Below, one piece after another: positions 17,365 to 29,726 of a stretch of 64,000 nt of DNA. Position numbers and translations under genes: made by a program. Under the pieces are notes generated by a model. The model did no database searches. It was not told the DNA's origin and saw nothing but the letters and a program-made list of their open reading frames with translations. Position 1 is the stretch's first letter; every line of letters begins with the position of its first letter. Source of the stretch: Allobaculum stercoricanis DSM 13633 (GTDB taxonomy: Bacteria; Bacillota_I; Bacilli_A; Erysipelotrichales; Erysipelotrichaceae); assembly GCF_000384195.1 (NCBI RefSeq), contig NZ_KB913034.1, positions 1,920,213 through 1,984,212 of the forward strand, given 5' to 3'.

Positions 17365-18009
17365 CTATTTTAATAAATCGACAAAATAAGGATCATTTGT
17401 TAGATCAGAGATCTGTTTAATACCTTTCTTTTCCACATTCGTTCCAAATCCATATTCAGCCCAAATAAAGTCAATCCCCGCTTCTTTTGCGGCAGCTTGA
17501 TCGCCAAACGTATCGCCAACATAACAAGCACTTTCCAAGTTATGCTCTTGAATCACACGTAGAATGGATTGTCCTTTTGATGTCAGTGTTTGTCCATAAC
17601 ATAAATGGGCTTGAATCACATCATCCAAACCAGATGCGATTAAGAAATCTTCGATATAACCACACTGACAATTGGATACGATACCTAACCAGTGATCTTT
17701 TGCTAAGTTTCTTAATGTTTCAATGACGCCATCATATACACATGATTCACATCCTGAAGATAAATCTTCGACTTCCTTCTCTTCTACAATCTTCATGAAT
17801 CGTTTACCAGGCTCTTCTGGCATATTTGGTAAGTAAGCTAAACGGAATGCATCCATTGTCTTACCCACTAAAGGAGATAAGTTCTCTAACGTTACTGGGC
17901 GTCCATGACCATTGGCCTCAAACGTGTTATTCCAGCTTTCTGTAATTGCTTCTCGGGTATCCCATAGCGTTCCATCTAAATCAAATAAAATAGGTCGTTT
18001 TGTTTTCAT
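17365..18009 (-). CDS. HAD-family phosphatase (phosphoglycolate phosphatase-like)
   Basis: 214 residues. HAD motif I is FD10-LD12-GTL; motif II is the VSN at about 115-117; motif IV is GDTFGDQ near 170. The helical cap is of the C1 type, as in Gph and PpaX. Such enzymes hydrolyse phosphoglycolate, PPi or small sugar phosphates; the substrate is not determined. The start codon follows a good -10 by 6 nt and no SD is present. Monocistronic. Confidence 0.85.
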   Translation of the reverse strand: MKTKRPILFDLDGTLWDTREAITESWNNTFEANGHGRPVTLENLSPLVGKTMDAFRLAYLPNMPEEPGKRFMKIVEEKEVEDLSSGCESCVYDGVIETLRNLAKDHWLGIVSNCQCGYIEDFLIASGLDDVIQAHLCYGQTLTSKGQSILRVIQEHNLESACYVGDTFGDQAAAKEAGIDFIWAEYGFGTNVEKKGIKQISDLTNDPYFVDLLK

Positions 18010-18015
18010 AGCTTC

Positions 18016-18044
18016 AGTTTATTCATTCCCTCTTGAACGTGCAA
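18016..18044 (-). promoter_or_regulatory. Promoter of the HAD gene, leaderless arrangement
   Basis: On the minus strand TTGCAC (18039-18044), a 17-bp spacer and TAAACT (18016-18021). Six nt later comes the ATG at 18009, so +1 should be the A of ATG. Confidence 0.65.
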
Positions 18045-18121
18045 GTTTAATATTTCCGTTAATCTTTCAAAAATGAAGAACAGGCGCTATTAATATCTAT
18101 TCACTCATTTCAGAAAAAGCG

Positions 18122-18130
18122 TGCTATAAT
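18122..18130 (+). promoter_or_regulatory. Extended -10 promoter of a small transcript
   Basis: TGCTATAAT is a perfect extended -10 (TGnTATAAT). No good -35 at 17 bp. The expected start is near 18137. Confidence 0.65.
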
Positions 18131-18140
18131 ATTTATGTTC

Positions 18141-18230
18141 ATGATTTTTTGTTCGTTTTTCAGTCATTTAGTCATTTTTTTACCTTTTACCTTTAACTTT
18201 TATAACCTTTTATTGACTGAAAAACCATAA
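18141..18230 (+). CDS. Candidate 29-residue Phe-rich hydrophobic peptide
   Basis: An ATG 10 nt after TATAAT opens a 29-codon frame closed by TAA 3 nt before the terminator stem. The product has seven Phe, six Leu and only one Lys, one Glu and one His; residues 2-25 could span a membrane and the tail is TEKP. No SD. The 12-mer GTTTTTCAGTCA (18155-18166) inside the frame pairs perfectly with TGACTGAAAAAC (18214-18225), so most of the frame would fold on itself. It resembles type I toxin peptides or Phe-rich attenuator leaders, but no gene follows on this strand. A non-coding RNA is the main alternative. Confidence 0.4.
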   Translation: MIFCSFFSHLVIFLPFTFNFYNLLLTEKP

Positions 18231-18233
18231 CTG

Positions 18234-18268
18234 AAAAGCTCCCAATCTTCGGACTGGGAGCTTTTCTT
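18234..18268 (+). terminator. Terminator of the small unit
   Basis: AAAAGCTCCCA (18234-18244) and TGGGAGCTTTT (18255-18265) with an ATCTTCGGAC loop. Flanking A and T tracts allow it to act in both directions, so it may also back up the rRNA operon. Confidence 0.85.
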
Positions 18269-18307
18269 ATGCTCTAAACAAATAGGTATAATGTTTATCT
18301 AACCAAA

Positions 18308-18336
18308 AAAAACTGCCTTGATATGAGGCAGTTTTT
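18308..18336 (-). terminator. rRNA operon terminator
   Basis: AAAAACTGCC (18308-18317) and GGCAGTTTTT (18327-18336); on the minus strand a run of eight T follows, 4 nt after the 5S 3' end. Confidence 0.9.
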
Positions 18337-18340
18337 CTTT

Positions 18341-18445
18341 GTCCAGCGGCTTCCTATTTTCGCATTCACTATCGTCGGCGCTAGATGGCTTAACTTCTGA
18401 GTTCGAAATGGGATCAGGTGTGACCCATCCGCTATCGCCACTGTA
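18341..18445 (-). rRNA. rrf: 5S ribosomal RNA
   Basis: The minus strand carries the conserved 5S core GGTCACACCTGATCCCAT, then CGAACTCAGAAGTTAAG, with complementary ends (CAGTGGCG / CCGCTG). The ends were placed by analogy with Bacillus 5S and may be off by a few nt. Confidence 0.93.
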
Positions 18446-18458
18446 CTATTGAATTGTT

Positions 18459-18479
18459 CCATCGATCTTTCAAAAACGA
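18459..18479 (-). other. 23S processing stem, 3' arm
   Basis: CCATCGATCTTT followed by CAAAAACGA pairs with 21554-21574 with one mismatch in 21, so the two arms flank the 23S gene. Likely RNase III-type precursor stem. Confidence 0.6.
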
Positions 18480-18537
18480 AGACCAGTATTTACATAACTG
18501 TTACAGTTACCTTTTTTCTTATACTCTCGAATCTTAG

Positions 18538-21405
<2,868 letters not shown>

Positions 21406-21668
21406 TAATTTCAAAATATGCTTGTTTCGAGATTGTTTTTTACACTATAAGAACTGTTTACTGTTTTTCTGACTTGGTTTATCTTTTCTGATTACCTTCG
21501 TAATGTTTTCTACAACTTACGTCAGACCTTCTGTTATGTCTTATACTGATCATTCGTTTTTCAAAGATCGATGGTTGATGATCAAGGTCTCCCTCTCTCA
21601 CCTTGGAAGATCACTCTTCCAAAACTCAATGACAAACTCACTTAACTCTTCCCTTGTACTTTCTCCTT
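21406..21668 (-). other. 16S-23S spacer, no tRNA
   Basis: 263 nt with no tRNA-like TTCGA-containing T-arm or cloverleaf seen. It holds the 23S 5' processing arm (21554-21574) and the 16S 3' processing arm AAAACTCAATGACAAAC (21621-21637), which pairs with 23309-23325 (16/17). Confidence 0.75.
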
Positions 21669-23197
<1,529 letters not shown>

Positions 23198-23308
23198 ATA
23201 TTGACTCAAACGCATTTGCGTTTATTTATTTCGTGAAATGATATATTGAAGTATATTAAGTGTTTTTGTTCAGAATCGACGTTGTATAATTTTTATCGAA
23301 TTTGAATT

Positions 23309-23335
23309 GTCTGTCATTGAGTTTTCAAAGAGCCA
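23309..23335 (-). other. 16S leader processing arm and boxA-like element
   Basis: GTCTGTCATTGAGTTTT (23309-23325, plus strand) is the partner of the spacer arm 21621-21637. Next to it the minus strand reads GGCTCTTTGAAAACTC, similar to rrn boxA antitermination elements. Confidence 0.55.
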
Positions 23336-23373
23336 TCTGTTTTCAACCGGCTACCCGGTCAAAAAGCTTGTTT

Positions 23374-23402
23374 ACTATACCGCTTGAGATTTGGATTGTC
23401 AA
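23374..23402 (-). promoter_or_regulatory. rRNA operon promoter
   Basis: On the minus strand a perfect TTGACA (23397-23402), a 17-bp spacer and TATAGT (23374-23379), about 175 nt before the 16S gene. The rest of 23403-23690 shows no second promoter of equal quality and no gene. Confidence 0.88.
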
Positions 23403-23691
23403 CTCGAAATTTGAATTTCTTTATTTCGTGTTGTTTTCCAAGTCTTTGTCGGTGCCCTCACTTGCTTGCCGCTCGGTGAGTGCTCGACTATTCAACCACA
23501 TATCCCATCTCTTTGCAAGCCTATTTTTTAAAAAAATTTCACTTTTATTTGTGCCTGCTTTACCTATCGTGTTTTTTCGGATTATTTTTTTCAGATTTTA
23601 TTCATACTGAATTATATACTTCTCTTTGTGAGTTATTTATTCTTCGTTTTGATCTTCTTTTTTTGTTGATTTTTCTATTTTTCTTCTTTGC

Positions 23692-23730
23692 AAAAAAATC
23701 TCTGAATTTCTACTTTTAAAAATTCAGAGA
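23692..23730 (-). terminator. Terminator after yitT-like gene
   Basis: TCTCTGAATTT (23699-23709) and AAATTCAGAGA (23720-23730), followed on the minus strand by seven T. Confidence 0.88.
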
Positions 23731-23746
23731 CTGTTTCAACTATTTT

Positions 23747-24652
23747 TTAAGCTTTCTGTTTTGAGAATTGTTCAAGACGTTGTGATTGTCTAAAAGTAAA
23801 TCCTTCACCGTGAACTTTATGTACATCACTTACCGCTATAAATGCGACTGGATCTATTTGTGTGATCTTCGCTTCGATCTCTGGGTATTCTTTTTGATCA
23901 ATGATACACATCAATATCACTTTTTCATCTTGAGTGTATCCGCCAAAACCTTTCCAATAGGTTAAACCACGATCCACTTCATTTAATATATATTCACGAA
24001 TTTCATTCCATTTGTCTGAAATCACCATAAGTTCTTTGCGATGTGAAGCGTTAATCATCATTGTTTGATTAATCGTATACCCACAAACATAGACAGAGAT
24101 CATTCCTACTAACGCTGGCGCTAAACCATAAGTAAAGATTCCTAGAATTACGGTCAAGCCATCGACAATTGTCACGGCATCACCTTCTTTTATTTTGAAA
24201 TACTTATGGATTAACAAGGCTAAAATATCCATACCGCCGGTGCTCGCATTCGCATAGAATACAAGTCCTAAGCCTATCCCCACTAAAATCCCGGCATAAA
24301 TTGAAGCAAGATAGTCTGGCATCACAAAGAAATCAGTTGGAAATAAGCTGTATACATAATTCAAACCAAATACAAAGATTGGATAAAACACAGTTGCCGC
24401 AAACGATTTAATCGCAAACTGTTTTCCAAGACAGAAATATCCTAATACAAATAGACTGACGACTAAAATATTAGACGTCCAGATCGGATCGACATGGATC
24501 AAAGGTTGCAAAGCTACTGCAACCCCTGCTGTTCCCCCAGTCAAAATTTGATTTGGGAAAATTAAAAATGTAATGGCACATGCCTCGATAAAAACTCCAA
24601 AGGCAATCACCAAAAGAGTTTTTATAGATGTTTGTTTTTTTAAATCACTCAT
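23747..24652 (-). CDS. YitT family membrane protein (DUF161 + DUF2179)
   Basis: 301 residues. Five or six membrane helices occupy about residues 12-195, with Gly-rich repeats FPNQILTGGTAGVAVAL and ANASTGGMDILALLI that mark the internally duplicated YitT fold. A soluble C-terminal DUF2179 domain (about 215-290) resembles PII/ACT-like ligand-binding folds. Function of the family is not settled; many genomes carry several copies. It is monocistronic, just upstream of the rRNA promoter region. Confidence 0.9.
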   Translation of the reverse strand: MSDLKKQTSIKTLLVIAFGVFIEACAITFLIFPNQILTGGTAGVAVALQPLIHVDPIWTSNILVVSLFVLGYFCLGKQFAIKSFAATVFYPIFVFGLNYVYSLFPTDFFVMPDYLASIYAGILVGIGLGLVFYANASTGGMDILALLIHKYFKIKEGDAVTIVDGLTVILGIFTYGLAPALVGMISVYVCGYTINQTMMINASHRKELMVISDKWNEIREYILNEVDRGLTYWKGFGGYTQDEKVILMCIIDQKEYPEIEAKITQIDPVAFIAVSDVHKVHGEGFTFRQSQRLEQFSKQKA

Positions 24653-24931
24653 AAATTTACCTTATTTCTTTTTCCTACCTATCTTATTTCAATTTTTTGT
24701 GTTTTTCAAAGTTAGATAAAAGCAGTCTATTGTCACGAATTGTTGATCTTTAAAATCAATTCCACTCAAAATTTGAATAAACAATTGATTTTTCGATGGT
24801 TTTTAGGGATGGATCTCACCATTCCATTTTTGTTCAAATTCGTTTGGATAAATTAAATAAACAGTGAAATAATTAAATCATTAAACGTGATGTTATTTCC
24901 TAGTTTTTAAAACATCCTAGAAAGATAAAAT

Positions 24932-26248
24932 ATGAACCACTCAAAAGATCCTCGTCCTTTAAAACGTTCTGAACGGATTTTAGCTAAGAAAAAGAAACGC
25001 AAACGCCATCTATATGCCTTAGTTATTCTCAGTTGCGTATTGGTGGCATGTCTTTTGGGGGCCGGTTGGTTTTGGATTCAATCGAGAAACGTTTCTCCAT
25101 CCAAACCTCAAACAAACTCTCCCGTTGCTTCTTCTACAGTGGACTCTCAACTAGACCATCCTACATCTTATCCCCAAATAATGAATTCCTCTTCTTTTAC
25201 GTTTACCGGGGTTGGAGACAACTTATTACATGACACTATTTTCGTTTATCACGAACAAGATCACGGAAATCGTGACTTTACTCCGTTATACGAGACGACT
25301 ATTCCTTATTTTCAAAATACAGATCTCGCATATTGTAATTTTGAAACGGTTTGTGCCGGAGATCAATTTGGTTTATCCGGTTATCCTTCCTTCAATGGCC
25401 CAACAGAAATGATGGATTCTTTAGTTTCTTCTGGATTCGATTGGTTTTCAATTTCCAGTAACCATTCATTAGATGCCGGAGCTGAAGGTTTAAAATATGA
25501 AAAAGCCTATATCCAACAACACTTCCCTGATATGAGTGCAACTGGCGCTTATTCCAGCTATGAAGATGCCCAACAACCTGTCGTTCGTGAAATCAACGGC
25601 ATCCGGGTTGGTCTTTGTGGATTTACATACGGCTTAAATGGTTATACTGTTCCGCAAGGAATGGAGTGGTTAATTGATGTGTATCGAAACGTCGATGATA
25701 CAATCAACTATAAGTTAATTGACAAAAAACTAGATGCCATCAATGCATTAAGTGATGTCCAAATTGTTGCGATGCATTGGGGAGATGAGTATCATAATGA
25801 ACCTAATGAAGAACAACGTACTTTAGCACAGTATCTTCATTCAAAAGGGGTTGAAGTGATCATTGGTACCCATCCTCATGTGATTCAGCCTGTTGAATTC
25901 ATTGAATCTTCAGACCAAACAACTTTAGTTTATTATTCACTTGGAAATTTTATCTCTGCTCAAGATTCTAATGTCACAATGGTTGGCGGTATGGCAAATT
26001 TCAGATTAAACTATGATTTCAACAAACAAAAAGCGTCCTTCAGTGAGATTCAAATAATTCCTACTATCACTTGGATTTCTCCAGATTTACGCCAATATCG
26101 AACAACAACTATTCATGAATACAACGATGATTTAGCTGCCAATCATTTTGTGAGTGCCCAAGGCATGGACATTTCAAAAGCTTGGGTGCAACAATACGTT
26201 TCATCCATTATTCAAGGGGATGAGCGAATTCAAGTTGTTCTTGAATAG
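24932..26248 (+). CDS. CapA/PgsA-like poly-gamma-glutamate synthesis-type metallophosphatase
   Basis: 438 residues. A Lys/Arg-rich start and one membrane helix (about 27-49) tether a large external domain. That domain has calcineurin-like motifs: GVGDNLLHD (about 94-102), NFE (about 135), SSNHSLD (about 180), MHWGDEY (about 276-282) and GTHPHVIQP (about 310-318). PF09587 proteins occur in poly-gamma-glutamate capsule loci, but stand-alone copies are common and unassigned. No PgsB/PgsC neighbours, so a capsule role is not supported here. It lies 41 bp before xpt. The 279-bp gap upstream holds no clear element. Confidence 0.85.
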   Translation: MNHSKDPRPLKRSERILAKKKKRKRHLYALVILSCVLVACLLGAGWFWIQSRNVSPSKPQTNSPVASSTVDSQLDHPTSYPQIMNSSSFTFTGVGDNLLHDTIFVYHEQDHGNRDFTPLYETTIPYFQNTDLAYCNFETVCAGDQFGLSGYPSFNGPTEMMDSLVSSGFDWFSISSNHSLDAGAEGLKYEKAYIQQHFPDMSATGAYSSYEDAQQPVVREINGIRVGLCGFTYGLNGYTVPQGMEWLIDVYRNVDDTINYKLIDKKLDAINALSDVQIVAMHWGDEYHNEPNEEQRTLAQYLHSKGVEVIIGTHPHVIQPVEFIESSDQTTLVYYSLGNFISAQDSNVTMVGGMANFRLNYDFNKQKASFSEIQIIPTITWISPDLRQYRTTTIHEYNDDLAANHFVSAQGMDISKAWVQQYVSSIIQGDERIQVVLE

Positions 26249-26289
26249 CAGTTGCCTAAACATCATTCATTTTAAAGAGAGGCTAAAAT

Positions 26290-26862
26290 ATGAATTTTTT
26301 ACAAGAAAGAATTGAAAAAGACGGGCGTGTCTTAAGCGAAAGAGTTTTAAAAGTCGATCATTTTTTGAATCATATCGTCGATCCTGCCTTAATGGATCAA
26401 ATCGGTAAAGCTTTTTCAAATTACTTTAAAGACGAAAAGCCAACTAAAGTTTTAACCATTGAATCTGGAGGGATTGCTCCAGCATTCATGACTGCACTCT
26501 ATTTAAATGTTCCTCTCGTTTATGCAAAAAAAGCATTACCTTCTACGATGGATCATCCAATCAGTACTGAAGTTTATTCATTTACCAAACAAAAAACGTA
26601 CACCATTTGTATGGAACAAGAGGCCATTGCCCCTGGTGATCGCGTATTATTTATCGACGACTTTTTAGCCGATGGCCAAGCATTTAAAGGGGTTGAAGAT
26701 TTAATTACCCAAAGCAATGCCATTTTATGTGGCTGTGGCTTCTGTATTGAAAAATCGTTCCAAAAAGGACGTTCTTATTTATTAGAAAAAGGATATCCAT
26801 TCTATTCTCTTGCCCCTATTCAAAAAATGGTGGATGGCAAGATTTATTGGTTAGAAGATTAA
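26290..26862 (+). CDS. xpt: Xanthine phosphoribosyltransferase
   Basis: 190 residues, the usual Xpt length. The PRPP-binding motif is VLFIDDFLADGQA (about 119-131), and the start MNFLQERIEKDGRVL matches the Xpt N-terminus. It salvages xanthine to XMP with PRPP. AGAGG lies before ATG. No purine riboswitch or pbuX neighbour is seen, unlike Bacillus. Confidence 0.94.
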   Translation: MNFLQERIEKDGRVLSERVLKVDHFLNHIVDPALMDQIGKAFSNYFKDEKPTKVLTIESGGIAPAFMTALYLNVPLVYAKKALPSTMDHPISTEVYSFTKQKTYTICMEQEAIAPGDRVLFIDDFLADGQAFKGVEDLITQSNAILCGCGFCIEKSFQKGRSYLLEKGYPFYSLAPIQKMVDGKIYWLED

Positions 26863-26872
26863 TCCAACAAAT

Positions 26873-26922
26873 AAAAGACGACAAGTTCTTCACATCTTTA
26901 ATGTGTTCTTGTCGTCTTTTTT
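26873..26922 (+). terminator. Terminator after xpt
   Basis: AAAAGACGACAAG (26873-26885) and CTTGTCGTCTTTT (26908-26920), inner CACAT/ATGTG, then T-run. Confidence 0.92.
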
Positions 26923-26934
26923 ATAAGTTGAGTT

Positions 26935-27780
26935 TTATTGAAAATATTCCGGGAATGTTTCTTCTATCCATTTTCCGATTCCATCGTGGTTATTGTCATC
27001 CACAACAATATCAGCAGCAGATTTTACTTCGTCCACCGCATTGCCCATCGCAATTTTAATTTCTGCTTTTTTAAACATCGGCAAATCGTTTTGTGCATCG
27101 CCAATCGCGACAATTTGTTCTTTAGCATAACCTAACGACTCAATTGCAGCACCTTTATTGGTATCTTTTGCGGTATATTCAAAATAGAAAGGGGCTGTGA
27201 ACATACAATCCAAGCGATCTTTAAATGGAGCTTCCATTTCTTGATAATGCTCTTGTAAATAAACATCACTTCCGGCACTCAAAATCTTAGATGGTGAAAA
27301 ATTGACTGATTGTGTAAGATTGTGACTTTCTTTTAATAAAAAGCCATTACTATGTGCTTCATAATCAATAATATTCATCGTCTTGCCTTTACACGTAATT
27401 TCATTTTGATAGACATTATTGACTAACATATAATCGCCATCTTCAATCATAGGATACACGTCAAATTGTTTTAAATGCTCCAAGACTTCTTTGGCAAGTT
27501 CTGTAGGAATTGCATGTTCAAAGCGAACCGTTCGAGAGGGTAGAATTTCCGCTCTAGCACCATTGCTTGAAATTAAAATTCCGTTATACTCATCCATCTT
27601 CAGCTGCTTTGCGAGCTGAATCAATCCTTTATACGGTCTGCCGGATGCTAAGGCAAGACAAATTCCATGTTCTTCTAAGCGAATGAGCGCTTCTTTTGTT
27701 TTTGGTGTTAATTGTCTTTGACTATTCACGAGTGTGCCATCGATATCCATCACAATTAAACGAATGTCTTTTACATTCAT
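26935..27780 (-). CDS. Cof-type HAD-IIB phosphatase
   Basis: 281 residues from ATG 27780. A GTG at 27789 is in frame but too close to the GAGGGAG SD; the ATG is 8 nt from it. Motif I is VMD12-ID14-GTL; motif II LASGRPY; motif III Lys near 200; motif IV IGDAQNDLPMF (about 229-239). The C2B cap lies between II and III. Family members dephosphorylate sugar phosphates, FMN or PLP with broad specificity; substrate unknown. Confidence 0.9.
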   Translation of the reverse strand: MNVKDIRLIVMDIDGTLVNSQRQLTPKTKEALIRLEEHGICLALASGRPYKGLIQLAKQLKMDEYNGILISSNGARAEILPSRTVRFEHAIPTELAKEVLEHLKQFDVYPMIEDGDYMLVNNVYQNEITCKGKTMNIIDYEAHSNGFLLKESHNLTQSVNFSPSKILSAGSDVYLQEHYQEMEAPFKDRLDCMFTAPFYFEYTAKDTNKGAAIESLGYAKEQIVAIGDAQNDLPMFKKAEIKIAMGNAVDEVKSAADIVVDDNNHDGIGKWIEETFPEYFQ

Positions 27781-27930
27781 ATTTGTCACTCCCTCTCTTT
27801 AAGTTTTTTTTCGTAAGCTCATTTTGCCACGGCAATCTCAATCAAGAAAAGATAATTTCCAAGAAAGATCGGCAATTTCATCGATCTCGATCAAAACATC
27901 ATGAAAATCGAAATGAGATGTCTAAAAAAA

Positions 27931-27970
27931 ATGTGCAAAAGCAGAAGTTGATCTTCTGTTTTTTGCACAT
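27931..27970 (-). terminator. Terminator after map
   Basis: ATGTGCAAAAGCAGAAG (27931-27947) and CTTCTGTTTTTTGCACAT (27953-27970); the minus-strand exit is T8. Confidence 0.88.
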
Positions 27971-27981
27971 TGTGTGTTGCA

Positions 27982-28845
27982 TTAATGAGCGATAATTTCA
28001 ATTCCGTCTTCAGTGACTAAAATTGTATTTTCCCATTGGGCAGAAAGTTTTCCATCATCAGTGTAACTTGTCCAATCATTGTCGGCATCGATAAATAAAC
28101 TTGCGACACCTTCGTTGATCATTGGTTCGATTGTGAACACCATTCCTGGCGCTAAAACTACACCTGTTCCTTTTCGGCCTACGTGAGGAACCATAGGATC
28201 TTCATGGAATGCATTTCCGACACCATGACCACAGAAGTCAACGACAACAGAATAGCCATTCGCGTGCGCAATTTCTTGAATTGCTGCACCAATATCTCCT
28301 AAGTGACCCCAAGGTTTAACTGCCGCAATCCCGGCTTCTAAACATTGTTTTGTGACATCTACTAGTTTTTGCGCATTAGGTGCTACGTTTCCTAAGCAAT
28401 ACATACGGCTAGCATCTGCATAGTGGCCATTGACGATCGTTGTGCAATCGACGTTGATGATATCTCCATCTTGGAGCACGTAATCATCTGGAATACCGTG
28501 GCAAATTTGATCATTGACTGATGTACAACAGCTTTTTGGGAAACCTTCGTAACCTAAACAAGCTGGGATTCCACCATGTTCAACAGTATAGTCGTGAACG
28601 AGCTGATCAATTTCGTCAGTTGTCATTCCGATATGAATTTTTTCGCCAACTAAATCCAATACCGCATTGTTGATTTTAGCGGCTTCACGAATCCAATGAA
28701 TATCTTCTTCGTTTTTAATCATTTTGTGGGTAGGAATTCGTTTTCCTTCTTTTTTAAGTTGATGAAGATGACGGTCGAATTCTTCGTGGCATTTTTTATA
28801 CTTCTTGCCACTTCCACACCAACAAGGATCATTTCTTGTTAACAT
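27982..28845 (-). CDS. map: Methionine aminopeptidase type I with SEC-C zinc motif
   Basis: 287 residues. The N-terminus has the SEC-C motif C8-W-C10-x8-C19-H20, which binds zinc and in SecA and some MetAPs contacts the ribosome. The pita-bread catalytic domain follows, with metal ligands in NVDCTTIVNGHYADASR (two Asp), FCGHGVG (His), and FTIEPM and WENTILV (two Glu). It removes the initiator Met cotranslationally. SEC-C-carrying MetAPs are the common long form in low-GC Gram-positives. It is 32 bp downstream of prmC on the same strand. Confidence 0.94.
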   Translation of the reverse strand: MLTRNDPCWCGSGKKYKKCHEEFDRHLHQLKKEGKRIPTHKMIKNEEDIHWIREAAKINNAVLDLVGEKIHIGMTTDEIDQLVHDYTVEHGGIPACLGYEGFPKSCCTSVNDQICHGIPDDYVLQDGDIINVDCTTIVNGHYADASRMYCLGNVAPNAQKLVDVTKQCLEAGIAAVKPWGHLGDIGAAIQEIAHANGYSVVVDFCGHGVGNAFHEDPMVPHVGRKGTGVVLAPGMVFTIEPMINEGVASLFIDADNDWTSYTDDGKLSAQWENTILVTEDGIEIIAH

Positions 28846-28877
28846 TTTTGAATATCTTCTTTCTTTGTTTGTACATT

Positions 28878-29726
28878 TTAAGTGCGTACAACTAAAATGC
28901 GATCTTTTTGTGAAATATCTTGGAGCACTTGTACATCCGCTTCAGGGAAATATTGTTTAGCTAAAGCAGATAAACGTTCACCTTGATCATATCCCATTTC
29001 AAACGCCATGATTCCATTTTCGTTTAAAACTTTATGCGCATTTTTAAAGACACTACGATAGAAATACAAACCATCTTCGCCCCCGAATAATGCGACATTG
29101 GGTTCATAGTCCACTACACCATGGTCGAGTTTTTCTTCTTGTGGGATATAAGGTGGATTGCAAACAAGGACATCACAATGCATGTTGCGATCCACAAATG
29201 GTTGTAACATATCTCCTTGCACGAAGACGACACGTCCTCCAAGTTTTTCGTTGTTTATATAAGCAACTTCTAATGCCTTTTGCGAAATATCTGAAGCATA
29301 GACATCTAGACGTGGTTCTTCTAAAGAGAGAGTAATACCAATTGCACCTGATCCGGTTGCAACGTCAAAAACAACAGGGTGTTCGATTTTTTCGAGCACG
29401 TCATCGCAAAGCATTAAGACTTGACCTGTCAATTCTTCTGTTTCAGGACGAGGAATAAGAACATCTTCATTAACGATAAAATCGTAGCCATAGAAGTTTT
29501 CATACCCTAATACATATCCGAGTGGTTCGCCTTTTTCCATACGATGAATTGCTTCTAAATAATCTGTTTGAACTTGTTCATTCACAGGTTCATCCATCAC
29601 CATATATAAATTGATATTTCTATGGGAACACAATTCATTCAACAGTAAAAGAGCTGCTTGGTCGGATTGGTTTGCTTGATACAGTCTTTCTTTGCCTTCC
29701 TGTAACAATTGGTGCCATGTGATCAT
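28878..29726 (-). CDS. prmC: Release factor glutamine methyltransferase
   Basis: 282 residues. An N-terminal helical RF-binding domain is followed by a SAM-binding Rossmann domain with VFDVATGSGAIGI (motif I, about 120-132) and the catalytic CNPPYIP (about 187-193). It methylates the Gln of the GGQ motif in RF1/RF2. The gene starts within the prfA stop (TAATG overlap), so substrate and modifier are coupled. Confidence 0.95.
   Translation of the reverse strand: MITWHQLLQEGKERLYQANQSDQAALLLLNELCSHRNINLYMVMDEPVNEQVQTDYLEAIHRMEKGEPLGYVLGYENFYGYDFIVNEDVLIPRPETEELTGQVLMLCDDVLEKIEHPVVFDVATGSGAIGITLSLEEPRLDVYASDISQKALEVAYINNEKLGGRVVFVQGDMLQPFVDRNMHCDVLVCNPPYIPQEEKLDHGVVDYEPNVALFGGEDGLYFYRSVFKNAHKVLNENGIMAFEMGYDQGERLSALAKQYFPEADVQVLQDISQKDRILVVRT

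Larger units (their letters stand above)
18137..18270 (+). ncRNA. Candidate small structured RNA (same unit as the peptide)
   Basis: Bounded by the extended -10 and a strong terminator, the transcript would be about 130 nt. It has a 12-bp perfect stem (18155-18166/18214-18225) enclosing a pyrimidine-rich loop, then the terminator hairpin. ACTGAAAA at 18230-18237 could compete for TTTTCAGT in the first arm. I do not recognise it as 6S, SRP, tmRNA or RNase P RNA. Confidence 0.45.

Noticed and set aside
18287..18292. TATAAT between the two terminators
   Set aside because: No -35 and the following sequence is the rRNA terminator; probably chance in AT-rich DNA.
21406..21668. tRNA-Ile/Ala in the rRNA spacer
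   Set aside because: No T-arm or anticodon-arm sequence seen on the minus strand.
24932..26248. Poly-gamma-glutamate capsule locus
   Set aside because: Only a CapA-like gene; the ligase genes pgsB/capB and capC are not nearby.
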